Assembly (NCBI GenBank): GCA_002278935.1
Contig: NCJL01000003.1
Location: 124,001 to 188,000, forward strand
DNA length: 64,000 bases
Source: Gallionellales bacterium 39-52-133
GTDB lineage: Bacteria; Pseudomonadota; Gammaproteobacteria; Burkholderiales; Gallionellaceae
Direction of reading: 5' to 3'
Shown here: positions 25,519-33,880 of the stretch, one piece after another
How the letters are laid out: each line of letters opens with the position of its first letter
Position numbering within the stretch: the first letter of the stretch is position 1
Notes under the pieces: generated by a model
What the model was told of the DNA's origin: nothing
The model's input: the letters and a program-made list of their open reading frames with translations, nothing else
Databases searched by the model: none
Translations under genes and position numbers: made by a program

Positions 25519-26072
25519 TGCATAAGGTCTTTATATCTGGCTCGATGAGCATTAAAAATATTGATAGCAATGTAATTGAGAGATTAAACAATATTATCTC
25601 TTCTCAATACGAAATTATTGTTGGCGATGCCGATGGAGTAGATAGCTCTATCCAAAATCTTTTGAAAGAAAAACATACAGAAAACGTAACAGTTTACTGT
25701 GTCGGAGATGCTCCAAGAAACAACATAGGTTGTTGGTCTGTTGAAAAAGTTAAAACTATTGAAAAGCCTGGTACTAGAGCTTTTTTTACTGCAAAAGATT
25801 TGAAGATGGCTGAGAGTTGCGATTATGGACTAATGATTTGGGATACTAAGAGCACCGGAACATTGAGTAATGCCATAGAGTTATTAAAAAGAAATAAGTA
25901 CTCACTCGTATATATAAATAAAACGAAAGAGTTTTTTAAAATAAAGAATGCGGAAGACTTAGAAACGCTTTTGTCTTATATGAGTGACTCGGCTTTTATA
26001 AAAGCCGACGAAAAGCTAAAGCTTAAGAGGCAAATTGAGATTTTTAAAAATAGGCAAACGATACTTTTTTAG
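25518..26072 (+). CDS. SLOG-like Rossmann-fold nucleotide-binding protein
   Basis: 184 residues. The opening VFISGSMSIKNID, then IIVGDADGVDSSIQ, and the later LMIWDTKSTGTLSNAIELL have the arrangement of the SLOG (SMF/DprA-LOG) superfamily: an N-terminal strand with a Gly/Ser loop, an acidic second loop, and a TGT loop preceding a helix. The last 40 residues are charged and helical. It is translationally coupled to the phosphoribosyltransferase by a TAATG overlap. SLOG domains bind or cleave nucleotide ligands such as NAD/ADP-ribose or cytokinin-like nucleotides, so the pair may form a nucleotide-signal defence unit. Function inferred. Confidence 0.72.
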   Translation: MHKVFISGSMSIKNIDSNVIERLNNIISSQYEIIVGDADGVDSSIQNLLKEKHTENVTVYCVGDAPRNNIGCWSVEKVKTIEKPGTRAFFTAKDLKMAESCDYGLMIWDTKSTGTLSNAIELLKRNKYSLVYINKTKEFFKIKNAEDLETLLSYMSDSAFIKADEKLKLKRQIEIFKNRQTILF

Positions 26073-26190
26073 GCAGAAAATCACAGAGTCATCGGATTAG
26101 TCGATGGGGGTAGCCTCTGAGGTCGCACCGAAAACTCCGTTGCATTTCAATAAATTAGGGTTGAATCTGTCAGCTTCGCAATGTTTTTGT

Positions 26191-26260
26191 CCCAAAGAGA
26201 AATGATGCTTCTTCCCATTGGCGCGCAGGTGATAAAACAAAAAGCAAAGTGAAGCCGGTT
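26191..26260 (+). repeat. Diverged fourth copy of the dispersed 70-100 bp repeat
   Basis: Shares AATGATGCTT, GCGCA and AAAAGCAAAG(T/C)GAAGC blocks in the same order as copies at 31483, 32972 and 33881. It lies between the SLOG-like and HNH genes. Confidence 0.5.
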
Positions 26261-26317
26261 GAGAAAGTTCAAATAGTTGTTGTGCATCATCTTCTGTTCA
26301 AGCGGAGGTAATAGTTG

Positions 26318-27376
26318 ATGAAAAGACGTGAGGAGTATAAGCAATATCTTCAATCGGTTGATTGGACTAAACAACGAAATATCGCCCTTGAAAGAACAAC
26401 TGGATTTTGTCAGTTTTGTGGTGATGTTGCATCGCAGGTTCACCATGTTAAATACCCCAAACGTTTTGGAGAAGAACATCCGCATAGTTTGATACCAGTA
26501 TGTGAGCGTTGCCACAATATTTCTCATGGAGTACAAAAATTGAAGATGTTGACTGATGTTGTACAAATGACAGAATTGACTCCAAATGGGGGACGACTTA
26601 AGTATCTATTAAGTGGGGCACGAGTTTATGCATCAGCTCCGTCGTGGAATAGAGCACTTCAAGTTCCGGAATGCAGGAAGGTATGGTTTGAATCCGGTCT
26701 TGCGCGTACTGCTTTGCTCAAAAAGGATCTTGCTGGCGGTGAGCTTGAAATGTCGTATCTTAATACGGCTGTTTACCGCTGGCATGCCGTTGCAGAGCTA
26801 CTTCGGGCATTTGATCGTGAGTGGAATAATACAAATTACAAAAGTAAATCAAAACAAGAGCAAAAAGAACTTGAACAGTTTTATAACAATTATGAACGCC
26901 TAGTCAGTTGGGGTTATGATCTTCAAGAACGTGCTCTCAGCAGTGCATTGAACCCAACAGCAGTTTCAACTTCTTCTGTTACTCAAGAATCACTTATTGA
27001 AGCGATGAAAGAAGCTGTTGCACCACGATTAAGGGGGCATGATGACAAATTACACGAACATGATGTTGTGATTGCCGAGATTGTAGATGCTGTACCAACA
27101 CTCCGTGATCAAGACGAATTTATCACCATAAAACAGGCGGTCAGTGAAAAAGGATTTGATTCGACAATGATGCCACTTTATCCACAATCCCGCGAAAATT
27201 TATCTGGTCTTACTGGCAGGATGCTAAAAGATAGTAACGCTGAACAAGGTGCTAGTGTGATTGCCAGGGTAGATGGTCAATCAATCCCTATAGAAATGAA
27301 TACTTACCGACGTCGTAACATTTATGCGGCACTTGATGAGATTAATAGTAAAAAGCAATATGGTTTGTTGATTTGA
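26318..27376 (+). CDS. HNH endonuclease-like protein with antirepressor-like C terminus
   Basis: 352 residues from the ATG at 26318 (an in-frame TTG lies just before). The HNH/zinc fold is at residues 25-75: CQFCG, VHHVKYPKRFGEE, then LIPVCERCHN, giving paired cysteines plus the catalytic histidine and asparagine. A helical middle (150-230) follows, including a Lys/Glu-rich stretch. The last 70 residues (ITIKQAVSEKGF, SGLTGRMLKDSNAEQG, PIEMNTYRRRNIY) resemble DNA-binding tails of phage antirepressor proteins. GGAGG lies upstream. Position after Kiwa and the PRTase/SLOG pair suggests a defence or mobile-element nuclease. Confidence 0.75.
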   Translation: MKRREEYKQYLQSVDWTKQRNIALERTTGFCQFCGDVASQVHHVKYPKRFGEEHPHSLIPVCERCHNISHGVQKLKMLTDVVQMTELTPNGGRLKYLLSGARVYASAPSWNRALQVPECRKVWFESGLARTALLKKDLAGGELEMSYLNTAVYRWHAVAELLRAFDREWNNTNYKSKSKQEQKELEQFYNNYERLVSWGYDLQERALSSALNPTAVSTSSVTQESLIEAMKEAVAPRLRGHDDKLHEHDVVIAEIVDAVPTLRDQDEFITIKQAVSEKGFDSTMMPLYPQSRENLSGLTGRMLKDSNAEQGASVIARVDGQSIPIEMNTYRRRNIYAALDEINSKKQYGLLI

Positions 27377-27718
27377 AATTTCCTTGCAAACAAAAATAAT
27401 TATGGAGTGAACTTTAATATTCCAACATCAAAAATCAATCACAGGGTCGGGCCTAATCAATCACACAAACCCACAAATCACGGGGTCAGGCCTTGCAAGC
27501 TATATTTATATTTTCTAATGTAAGACGTATGGTCTTACCCCGTAGCCGCCCCAAGCCTTCCCGGCTAACCTTACTCAGACAGATAATGTTTTTTTAGAAG
27601 ATTTCTTGGCTATAAAAAGAAACCGTGAAAAATATTTTGTTTTAAATTTGTAGTTTTTATTGGTATCAGTAGTGCTGGTTAATCTTCCATATTATTAAAT
27701 TTTAAAGGGGTGAATTGG
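27377..27718. other. Gap with REP-like repeat and AIM24 promoter
   Basis: 342 bp without a gene. It holds a partial and a degenerate copy of the GGGGTCAGG...CCTGACCCC repeat (27433-27546), then A+T-rich sequence that probably carries the promoter of the AIM24 gene. Confidence 0.7.
27476..27546. repeat. REP-like palindromic repeat, copy 1 (degenerate)
   Basis: AATCACGGGGTCAGGCCTTG through TCTAATGTAAGACGT to GGTCTTACCCC. Same order and spacing as the copies at 29826 and 30690; its right arm is mutated. Confidence 0.75.
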
Positions 27719-28522
27719 ATGGCTCAGTTTGATTACAAAATTAATGGTACTGATTTGCAATATATTCACTTTAGACTTAATTCGGGCCAGCAAGTCATTG
27801 CAGAGCAGGGCGCAATGATGTTTGCTGAGGATAATATAACTATCGATACCGTGCTGGGAGATGGAAGCGACTCGCGGTTTGGTGTGATAGGACGTTTTAT
27901 CAACGCTGTAAAACGCTCGTATACCGGCGAATCGATGTTTAGCAGTATTTATTTAAACGACACGGCTTCTCCCCAGACTCTGGCGATTGCTGCACCGGGG
28001 CCCGGTGAGATTGTTCCCGTGAATCTGGATGAGCAGGGTGGTTCGATTATTTGCCAGAAAGGTGCATATTTGGCAGGTGAAAGAGGCCAGAGAATTCAAC
28101 TGGCTTTTCAAAAACGCTTGCGTGTGGGATTTTTCGGCGGTGAGGGTTTTATTATGCAGAAAATTGGCGGCCAGGGCGTCGTCTTTATTCATGCGTCGGG
28201 GACGTTAAAGCAAGTGGCGCTTGGCCCAAATCAAAAGCTTAAGGTTGATACCGGTTGTCTGGTTGGCATGTCATCCACTGTGCGCTATGACATCAAATAC
28301 GCAGGGAAGCTTAAAACGGGTTTGTTTGGTGGTGAAGGTTTGTTTTATGCCACGGTTACAGGTCCTGGAACAGTCTGGATGCAATCTTTGCCCTTAAAAA
28401 GACTCAGTAAAATTTTGGTGACTGCCGCTATAACGGGCCGTGGAAATAGTTCGGTACTCGGCAAGTTATACCTCCTCCTTATTATCGGTGTTGTAATTTT
28501 CTCGCTCTTTAATGGGGGTTAA
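27719..28522 (+). CDS. AIM24/TIGR00266-family protein
   Basis: 267 residues, start ATG 27719 with AAAGGGG 8 bases upstream (a GTG at 27710 is also in frame). The body is a beta-rich AIM24 fold: an early GAMMFAEDNI, KRSYTGESMFSS, the GEIVPVNLDEQGG segment, QKRLRVGFFGGEGFIMQKI and KTGLFGGEGLFYATVTGPG are typical of TIGR00266 proteins. The C terminus ends in one TM segment (LYLLLIIGVVIFSLF), which is less usual and suggests membrane tethering. The M48 protease gene follows 60 bp later on the same strand. Cellular role unknown. Confidence 0.88.
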   Translation: MAQFDYKINGTDLQYIHFRLNSGQQVIAEQGAMMFAEDNITIDTVLGDGSDSRFGVIGRFINAVKRSYTGESMFSSIYLNDTASPQTLAIAAPGPGEIVPVNLDEQGGSIICQKGAYLAGERGQRIQLAFQKRLRVGFFGGEGFIMQKIGGQGVVFIHASGTLKQVALGPNQKLKVDTGCLVGMSSTVRYDIKYAGKLKTGLFGGEGLFYATVTGPGTVWMQSLPLKRLSKILVTAAITGRGNSSVLGKLYLLLIIGVVIFSLFNGG

Positions 28523-28582
28523 TATCGTTCTATTATCGATGGTTACCTGTTTCCATATTCACTAGCTGATGATGTCAATGAG

Positions 28583-29725
28583 ATGAGCGAAATCAAAATT
28601 ACCTTGTACGGTCCGGCGCTCCCGGCTGGGGGGCTAGCCATGTATTGTGTGGTAGGAAAAAATGAAGTCTGCATAAGTACATTATTGGCAGCGCATGCGC
28701 ACACCATCAAGCTGGTCGATTTGCAAGCCAGTGTGGTTGGGTTTGACCATGATCAATTGCAATTAAGCTGGCGACATGAAGCTGGAGATTACTCTTTTAT
28801 ACCCTTCGACAGGTCTGAACAGAAAAAACTCATCTCGACGTTGCCAAAAATTGATATTCCCGGCCTGGTGCAATGGAAGCGCGCTACTCAATCGCAAAGT
28901 TGGGTGTGGAAAGGTCTTTTATATACATTTGGTGTGGTTGCAATAGCTGCCGGAACGCTGGTTTGGCAATATGACAGGGTAACAACATGGGCGGCTAGCC
29001 AGGTTTCCATGAAGACTGAAAAAAATATAGGCGAATCTGTGCTGAAATCGCTTAATGCCAGTCAAAATTTGCTCAGCCAGGGTGAGGCGGTGAATGTTGT
29101 CAGGGATATCGGGCAGAAAATTACTGCAGGTTCACGCTATCAGTACCAATGGTTTGTTTCAAAAGATCCTGAAGTTAATGCTTATGCCATTCCTGGTGGA
29201 ATTATCGTGGTGAACAGGGGTTTGTTAAAGCTGGTTGATTCCCCCAATGAGCTTGCTGCGGTTTTGGCTCATGAGGTTCAGCATGTTGAAGAGCGCCATG
29301 CGCTTAAAAACATGCTGAATAGTGCAGCGATGGCAACAGTTATTTTGGCTGTGCTGGGTGATACCAATGCCGTAGTCTTGTTGATGGCGCATCAAGTTTC
29401 TACGCAATATTTTAGCAGGCAGGTTGAGTCTGATGCGGATCTGAAGGGTATACAGTTATTGCAAAGCAAAAATATTGATGCGGGGGGTATGTCCAGTTTT
29501 TTTAAAAAAATGGATGCTGATGCAAAAAAAATGCAAGCAGGGGAAAATGAAGGCGACGATAATCCATCACTGGTGGCAAGCTGGTTCTCATCACATCCTG
29601 ATACCCTGATTCGTATTCAGTTAATCGAGAAGTATGTTAACAGCCACCCTTGTAATACTTGTACTACATTAAATTGGAATCAAGCCGCTTTAAGGGCTGA
29701 GCTTGACCATTTTGACAGCAAATAA
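28583..29725 (+). CDS. M48-family metalloprotease with N-terminal membrane anchor
   Basis: 380 residues. After a beta-rich N-terminal 100 residues comes a TM segment (about 113-130, GLLYTFGVVAIAAGTLVW), then the Zn-peptidase domain: NAYAIPGGIIVVNRGLL, the HEVQH catalytic motif near residue 231 and the third ligand region SRQVESDADLKG. Like BepA/LoiP/HtpX relatives it should face the periplasm and degrade misfolded envelope proteins. The start ATG has only weak ribosome-site sequence. It is probably co-transcribed with the AIM24 gene. Confidence 0.88.
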   Translation: MSEIKITLYGPALPAGGLAMYCVVGKNEVCISTLLAAHAHTIKLVDLQASVVGFDHDQLQLSWRHEAGDYSFIPFDRSEQKKLISTLPKIDIPGLVQWKRATQSQSWVWKGLLYTFGVVAIAAGTLVWQYDRVTTWAASQVSMKTEKNIGESVLKSLNASQNLLSQGEAVNVVRDIGQKITAGSRYQYQWFVSKDPEVNAYAIPGGIIVVNRGLLKLVDSPNELAAVLAHEVQHVEERHALKNMLNSAAMATVILAVLGDTNAVVLLMAHQVSTQYFSRQVESDADLKGIQLLQSKNIDAGGMSSFFKKMDADAKKMQAGENEGDDNPSLVASWFSSHPDTLIRIQLIEKYVNSHPCNTCTTLNWNQAALRAELDHFDSK

Positions 29726-30171
29726 AAGTACAGAAAAAATTGGGCTCAAGTCTCAATACTGTTTGTTTAAGAAAAATTCCGTTCGCCCTGAGCTTGTCGA
29801 AGGGCTCTTGGTGAATAGCGTGCAAAATCACGGGGTCAGGCCTTACAAACTACATTCATATTTGCGAATGTAAAACGTAAGGCCTGACCCCAAATTTTTC
29901 TGCAAATTTTCTGATCATTGAGACCTCCAGAGTTGTCCGGCTGCTGTTTTTCCGTTTAAAAACCAAAATCCAACTGCGTAAATTATGCCTGCAGTATGTT
30001 TTGTTCTGTGCGCCAACCAACAGACAGCAAAACACACAAATCTCGGGGTCATGATTCTGTTCGTAACGTAAACAGGCGCTGTTTTACTTGTGTGCGATGG
30101 CGAACGGTGCGGGTCGATACGCAATGGCATGCTTTGCCTGGCACAAGAAATCAATCGTCTTGGGAGGTGCA
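29726..30171. other. Gap with three repeat types
   Basis: 446 bp with no full gene. It contains a GTTCGCCCTGAGCTTGTCGA element (about 29782-29808, the RPEPVEG family), REP-like copy 2 (29826-29891), and the start of the 157-bp duplicated segment (from 30047). Confidence 0.7.
29826..29891. repeat. REP-like palindromic repeat, copy 2
   Basis: AATCACGGGGTCAGGCCTTA through CGAATGTAAAACGTAA to GGCCTGACCCC. The ends GGGGTCAGGCC/GGCCTGACCCC are exact inverted repeats and inner parts ACATTC/GAATGT also pair, so the transcript folds into a long hairpin. Confidence 0.85.
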
Positions 30172-30203
30172 GTGGAAGAATACCGTTTAGTGACAATCTG
30201 GCG
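30047..30203. repeat. 157-bp duplicated segment, copy A (contains a gene start)
   Basis: From GGTCATGATTCTGTTCGT to CCGTTTAGTGACAATCTGGC. A second, slightly shorter copy lies at 39181-39326. Copy A supplies the ribosome site and first codons of the SRPBCC gene at 30172. Confidence 0.85.
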
Positions 30204-30690
30204 CTTCGAAGCGCCGCTGGAAAAGGTGTACGCAGCCATCCAGAATTCTCTGCACTGGCCGGAATGGTGGCCAAGCGTGCGCTCAGTGAAACAATTGGCA
30301 GCCGGAAACGCAGAGGGCGTCAATAGTGTCTGGCGCTATGCCTGGCAAGGTAAATTACCCTATCAGGTGGAGTTTGAAGTATGCGCCACCCGCGTTGATA
30401 AGCTGGTCGCCATCGAGGGTGTCGCGCGGGGCGATCTTGATGGTATCGGACGCTGGAATTTTACGCGCGAAGGTGCTGTCAGCATTGTGCGTTGCGAGTG
30501 GCATGTGCGCAGTACCCTGTGGTGGATGAACCTGCTCGCTCCGTTTGCCCGCTCGATATTTATCCGTAACCATGCGCGGGTCATGGCGCAGGGCGGAGCA
30601 GGGCTGTCGCGCCTGCTCAACGCACCTCTGCTGAGTCAGCAAACCATCGATTTGATGGCTGAAGTACACTTGCCAGCAGCAGGCGGGTGA
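30172..30690 (+). CDS. SRPBCC-family (START-like) protein
   Basis: 172 residues. The GTG at 30172 is chosen, since GGGAGG lies 7 bases upstream and family homology begins at once (VEEYRLVTIWRFEAPLEKVY); upstream in-frame codons to 30088 lie in repeat DNA. SRPBCC hallmarks: WPEWWPSVRSVKQLA near residue 28, WRYAWQGKLPYQVEFEV, and the long C-terminal helix. It is cytoplasmic; such folds bind hydrophobic ligands (polyketide cyclase, AHSA1 types). No catalytic residues can be named. A REP-like repeat begins at its stop codon. Confidence 0.82.
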   Translation: MEEYRLVTIWRFEAPLEKVYAAIQNSLHWPEWWPSVRSVKQLAAGNAEGVNSVWRYAWQGKLPYQVEFEVCATRVDKLVAIEGVARGDLDGIGRWNFTREGAVSIVRCEWHVRSTLWWMNLLAPFARSIFIRNHARVMAQGGAGLSRLLNAPLLSQQTIDLMAEVHLPAAGG

Positions 30691-30755
30691 ATCACGGGGT
30701 CAGGCCTTACAATCTACATTCATATTTGCTAATGTAATACGTAAGACCTGACCCC
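30690..30755. repeat. REP-like palindromic repeat, copy 3
   Basis: Starts with the last base of the SRPBCC stop codon: AATCACGGGGTCAGGCCTTA, CTAATGTAATACGTAA, then GACCTGACCCC. Nearly the same as copy 2. Confidence 0.85.
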
Positions 30756-30846
30756 ATATTTATTTTGCCCCAAAATTTATGACCCAAAATTTTGCATTTA
30801 CACAAAACTCAGGACGCCCCCTCAAAAATCATTTTAGGAGAACATC

Positions 30847-31398
30847 ATGACTCAGTACCATATCGCCGTTGTTGTAGGTAGCCTTCGCCAGACTTCTCTC
30901 AACCTCAGGTTGGCCAACGCTGTTGTCAAGATGGCGCCATCCAACTTTTCATTCAAACAAGTGCAGATCGGCGACTTGCCGCTCTACAATCAGGATGATG
31001 ATGCCAATCAGGCAGATTCCGTCAAACGCCTGAAGAACGAGATCAAGACTGCGCATGGTGTGTTGTTCATTACACCCGAATATAACCGCTCTATTCCCGG
31101 TGTACTCAAGAACGCGATCGATCATGTTTCGCGCCCCTATGGCAAAAGCTCATGGACTGCAAAACCCTCAGGTATTTTGGGTGTGTCGCCCGGCGCCACC
31201 GGCACGGCCATGGCACAACAACATTTGCGCAATATTCTTGCAACGCTGGATATGCCAACGCTAGGCCAACCCGAAGTGTTTATTCAGGCGAAGGATGGTC
31301 TATTCGACGATGCAGGGAATATTGGAGCGGACAGCAGTAAATTCCTGCAAAACTGGATGGACCAGTATGTCGCGTGGGTGAAAAGACACGCCAGCTGA
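30847..31398 (+). CDS. NADPH-dependent FMN reductase (ChrR/YieF type)
   Basis: A 183-residue flavodoxin-fold reductase. The FMN phosphate loop is VVGSLRQTSLNLRLA (near residue 10); TPEYNRSIPGVLKNAIDH (near 78) is the conserved flavin-contact and dimer motif; GVSPGATGTAMAQQHLR follows. It reduces quinones, chromate or azo compounds with NAD(P)H. TTTTAGGAGAA lies before the ATG. It stands alone between repeats. Confidence 0.92.
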   Translation: MTQYHIAVVVGSLRQTSLNLRLANAVVKMAPSNFSFKQVQIGDLPLYNQDDDANQADSVKRLKNEIKTAHGVLFITPEYNRSIPGVLKNAIDHVSRPYGKSSWTAKPSGILGVSPGATGTAMAQQHLRNILATLDMPTLGQPEVFIQAKDGLFDDAGNIGADSSKFLQNWMDQYVAWVKRHAS

Positions 31399-31482
31399 TC
31401 CGGAAAATTTGACTCAGACGCGATTGATTTTGCTTGAGTTATAAATACTTTATTTTAATCAATATTTTGTATATTGAGCAAA

Positions 31483-31580
31483 TTAAAGGGCAGCATTACA
31501 TTGTTTTTATCCCCAAAAATAATGGAAGCTTTCAAGCAATACTGCATGTGTAAAGTTCAAAAAACAAAGCGAAGCTGACC
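31483..31580 (+). repeat. Dispersed 100-bp repeat, copy 1
   Basis: ATTAAAGGGCAGCATTACAT, then AAAATAATGGAAGCTTTCAA, then GTAAAGTTCAAAAAACAAAG and GAAGCTGACC. Related copies at 32972, 33881 and 26191, all in the same orientation. Confidence 0.8.
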
Positions 31581-31642
31581 TCTTGCTTTCCTTGTTTTCT
31601 GCGCGGCAAAACGTCAGGGCCAACCTGGCAATTAACGGTTGG

Positions 31643-31873
31643 CTACTGGCTCAGATCGCTTTTGCGTTTTTTGTATTCCTCTTCGTCAATCTCTCCGCGC
31701 GCATAACGCTCATTCAGGATGTCCAGCGCTTTGCTGTTGCCGCCACGAAAGCCCTTTGATTCGAGCAGCCATTTCACCAGCATGATGATTCCAACAATGA
31801 TCAGCACCCACCACACAATCATGAAAAAGCCGCCGAATCCGTAACCGCCAGGCATACCATAGCCGCCCATCAT
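31643..31873 (-). CDS. SHOCT-domain small membrane protein
   Basis: 76 residues: a short Gly/Met/Tyr-rich N terminus (MMGGYGMPGGYGFGGF), one TM helix (MIVWWVLIIVGIIMLVKWLL) and a C-terminal SHOCT motif (ALDILNERYARGEIDEEEYK). GGGAG precedes the first ATG. It lies 92 bp downstream of the Spy-like gene on the same strand and shares its MGGYG-type composition, so the two probably form an envelope-stress or metal-related operon. Confidence 0.85.
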   Translation of the reverse strand: MMGGYGMPGGYGFGGFFMIVWWVLIIVGIIMLVKWLLESKGFRGGNSKALDILNERYARGEIDEEEYKKRKSDLSQ

Positions 31874-31965
31874 GATGTACTCCCGTGAGTTTATGATTTT
31901 GGGAACAGGCCGGCATTAAATGCAGCCGGGACTGTCCGATTTTCAATGCAGCGTTATCAAAAAAG

Positions 31966-32538
31966 CTAATAGCCCATCATGCCCCTGCCGTAGTTGCGGC
32001 GCAGCTGGGCTTTCTGTTCCTTGGTGAGCAGTGCTTCCATTTTGTTTTCGGCATCGGTATGCATTTCTATCATCTGACGCTGTAGGTCTGCAATGTTGCT
32101 GTAAGACTTTCCAATTTTGGCGGGGTCGCGTTTATCGCTGCTGTACATGTCACCCAGTTTTTCCTGCTCTTCCCACATCTGACGCGCAAGTGTACGGTGC
32201 CTGCTCATCATCTCGGTTTGTATCTTTTCCATTTGAGCGGCTTGTGCGTCGGTCAAGTCCAGCATATATAGCGGCCCCATCCCCACGCCCCAGCCGCCCA
32301 TCATGCCCATGCCGTAGCCTGGGCCCATGCCACCACCCATCATGCCGGGACCATACCCGCCGCCCATCATGCCAGGGCCATAACCACCGCCCATCATCCC
32401 CGGACCGAAGCCGCCGCCCCATTGGCCCCGCATCATCTGCGGAGTGGGGGTTCTGGGTTCTGCCGCGGCTACTGATGTGGCTATTAATGTTGCAGCAACG
32501 AGGGTGGATACGAATAGAGATTTCACTGGCTTGTTCAT
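31966..32538 (-). CDS. Spy/CpxP-like periplasmic protein with Gly-Met-rich repeats
   Basis: 190 residues from the ATG at 32538, which has AAGGAG upstream and opens a clear signal peptide (MNKPVKSLFVSTLVAATLIA, cut after SVAAA). Residues 45-90 are repeats of GPGMMGGGY type. The C-terminal half (LDLTDAQAAQMEKIQTEMM, AKIGKSYSNIADLQRQMIEMH) is the LTxxQ-type helical hairpin of the Spy/CpxP/ZraP family, periplasmic chaperones or metal sensors. Met-rich repeats can bind copper; that is a suggestion only. Confidence 0.85.
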   Translation of the reverse strand: MNKPVKSLFVSTLVAATLIATSVAAAEPRTPTPQMMRGQWGGGFGPGMMGGGYGPGMMGGGYGPGMMGGGMGPGYGMGMMGGWGVGMGPLYMLDLTDAQAAQMEKIQTEMMSRHRTLARQMWEEQEKLGDMYSSDKRDPAKIGKSYSNIADLQRQMIEMHTDAENKMEALLTKEQKAQLRRNYGRGMMGY

Positions 32539-33194
32539 GTTAGCTCCTTGTCTTTTGTGATTTAAAAAAGAATCAAACTTGCTGCGCGTCATTGATGCAG
32601 ACCGCGTGGATTCACTGACGCGTATTTGAATCACGGCCTGGGGATTGATTGCCGAAGTATCACAATCCGGTGTTCTTCACCCATGCAATATAAATATGCG
32701 ATTAGCAGTAGCTGGTTTTCATGGGAAATTGCCGAGAACATGAGAAAGATAAAGGCGGGCGAGCAAGTTTAATATAAGGAAATTCCTTAAATTCAATCAC
32801 CATTTGGCGCTCGACTAATCAATGGGGTGGGATGTATTGCTTGCTGAACTCGTGTAACATATTGATTTTATTGAATAATGCTAGAGTTGAATGCCGTGCA
32901 TATTCAACGGCTTAAGGTTGAGCTTCGCCCGGATGATAGTCAGACCCATACGCGGGCGTCACTTTCAACGGCTAAAGGGTAGCGTCCCTTTTTATGTAAA
33001 AAATAATGGAAGCTTTCCAGCAATACTGCGTGTGTGAAGTTCAAAAAACAATACAAAGTTGCCTCATATAGCTGTGTCCGGAAAAGCGGCGTTATCTCAA
33101 GCTGTCCACTTAAGTTCAAGATTCTCACGAATTTTTGGAAGTGAACTGTCAGGTTAATGTAGGATGTCGTTTTTAACATTTGAAAGCATTCGAA
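32539..33194. other. Gap with repeat copy
   Basis: 656 bp with no gene I can support. It has promoter space for the Spy-like gene at the left, unremarkable A+T-rich sequence, and the second copy of the dispersed repeat at 32972-33064. Confidence 0.65.
32972..33064 (+). repeat. Dispersed 100-bp repeat, copy 2
   Basis: CTAAAGGGTAGCGTCC, AAAAATAATGGAAGCTTTCC, GTGAAGTTCAAAAAACAATA. Same block order as copy 1. Confidence 0.75.
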
Positions 33195-33860
33195 ATGAAA
33201 TATTCATTCGCAATATTTGCAGCATTGTTGGTTATATCTGGTTGCTCTACCACACCTCAAAAAGAGCAAAACAAAGTGGAAATATCCGCTATAAAAAATA
33301 TTGAAATTTTTTACCATTCTGAGTATTACCCTGTCATTGTTGGAGAAGCAGGTGGGCTGCTTGCTTTTGCCTCGATAGGAGAGGATGAACGCATCGTGCA
33401 GCGATCAAGGGCATTTACCAAGGCCATTCAGGATAGCTTTCCGAATAGTGACTTGAATCTAATCTTTGCATCGAAACTTGCTGAGCAAATTAAGGCGACT
33501 GGGAGAAATGTAAAAATCACGAAAATTGACCGGCCTGTCGGAAATATAAATATATTTCTGACAGCAGCATTCTTGTCTGCCCCCAAAGCGACTGACCATG
33601 CACCACTAGCGTTGCGAATTGATACCAGATATTTTGCGCCTAATTTTACGCAAGGATTTGCATCTGATATAGAGGTTAAATACCAACTGGGAAATGTAAA
33701 TGGTGATAAGGAACTTGTTAACGCTTGGAATTACGCGGGCGGCAAGGGTGAAACGTATATGAAGTTTGATAGTTTACTGGCTGCGCACAAAAATGCGTAT
33801 GAAGAGATTCAAATGGAATTGTACTCTCTGGTTTCCGTTGTAAAAGCAGGTATGTTTTAA
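33195..33860 (+). CDS. Hypothetical lipoprotein
   Basis: 221 residues from the ATG at 33195 (a TTG at 33180 is in frame but lies outside the signal). The signal MKYSFAIFAALLVISGC has lipobox ISGC. The mature part has a hydrophobic segment near residue 40-55 (PVIVGEAGGLLAFASIG) and a mixed alpha/beta body without a known motif (LALRIDTRYFAPNFTQGF). It is flanked on both sides by copies of the same dispersed repeat. No family recognised. Confidence 0.75.
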   Translation: MKYSFAIFAALLVISGCSTTPQKEQNKVEISAIKNIEIFYHSEYYPVIVGEAGGLLAFASIGEDERIVQRSRAFTKAIQDSFPNSDLNLIFASKLAEQIKATGRNVKITKIDRPVGNINIFLTAAFLSAPKATDHAPLALRIDTRYFAPNFTQGFASDIEVKYQLGNVNGDKELVNAWNYAGGKGETYMKFDSLLAAHKNAYEEIQMELYSLVSVVKAGMF

Positions 33861-33880
33861 TTTTAGAGCGGATAAAGGGA

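Noticed and set aside
30088..30171. Upstream ATG extension of the SRPBCC gene
   Set aside because: The extension is inside the duplicated segment, copy B has no equivalent frame, and a strong ribosome site precedes the GTG at 30172.
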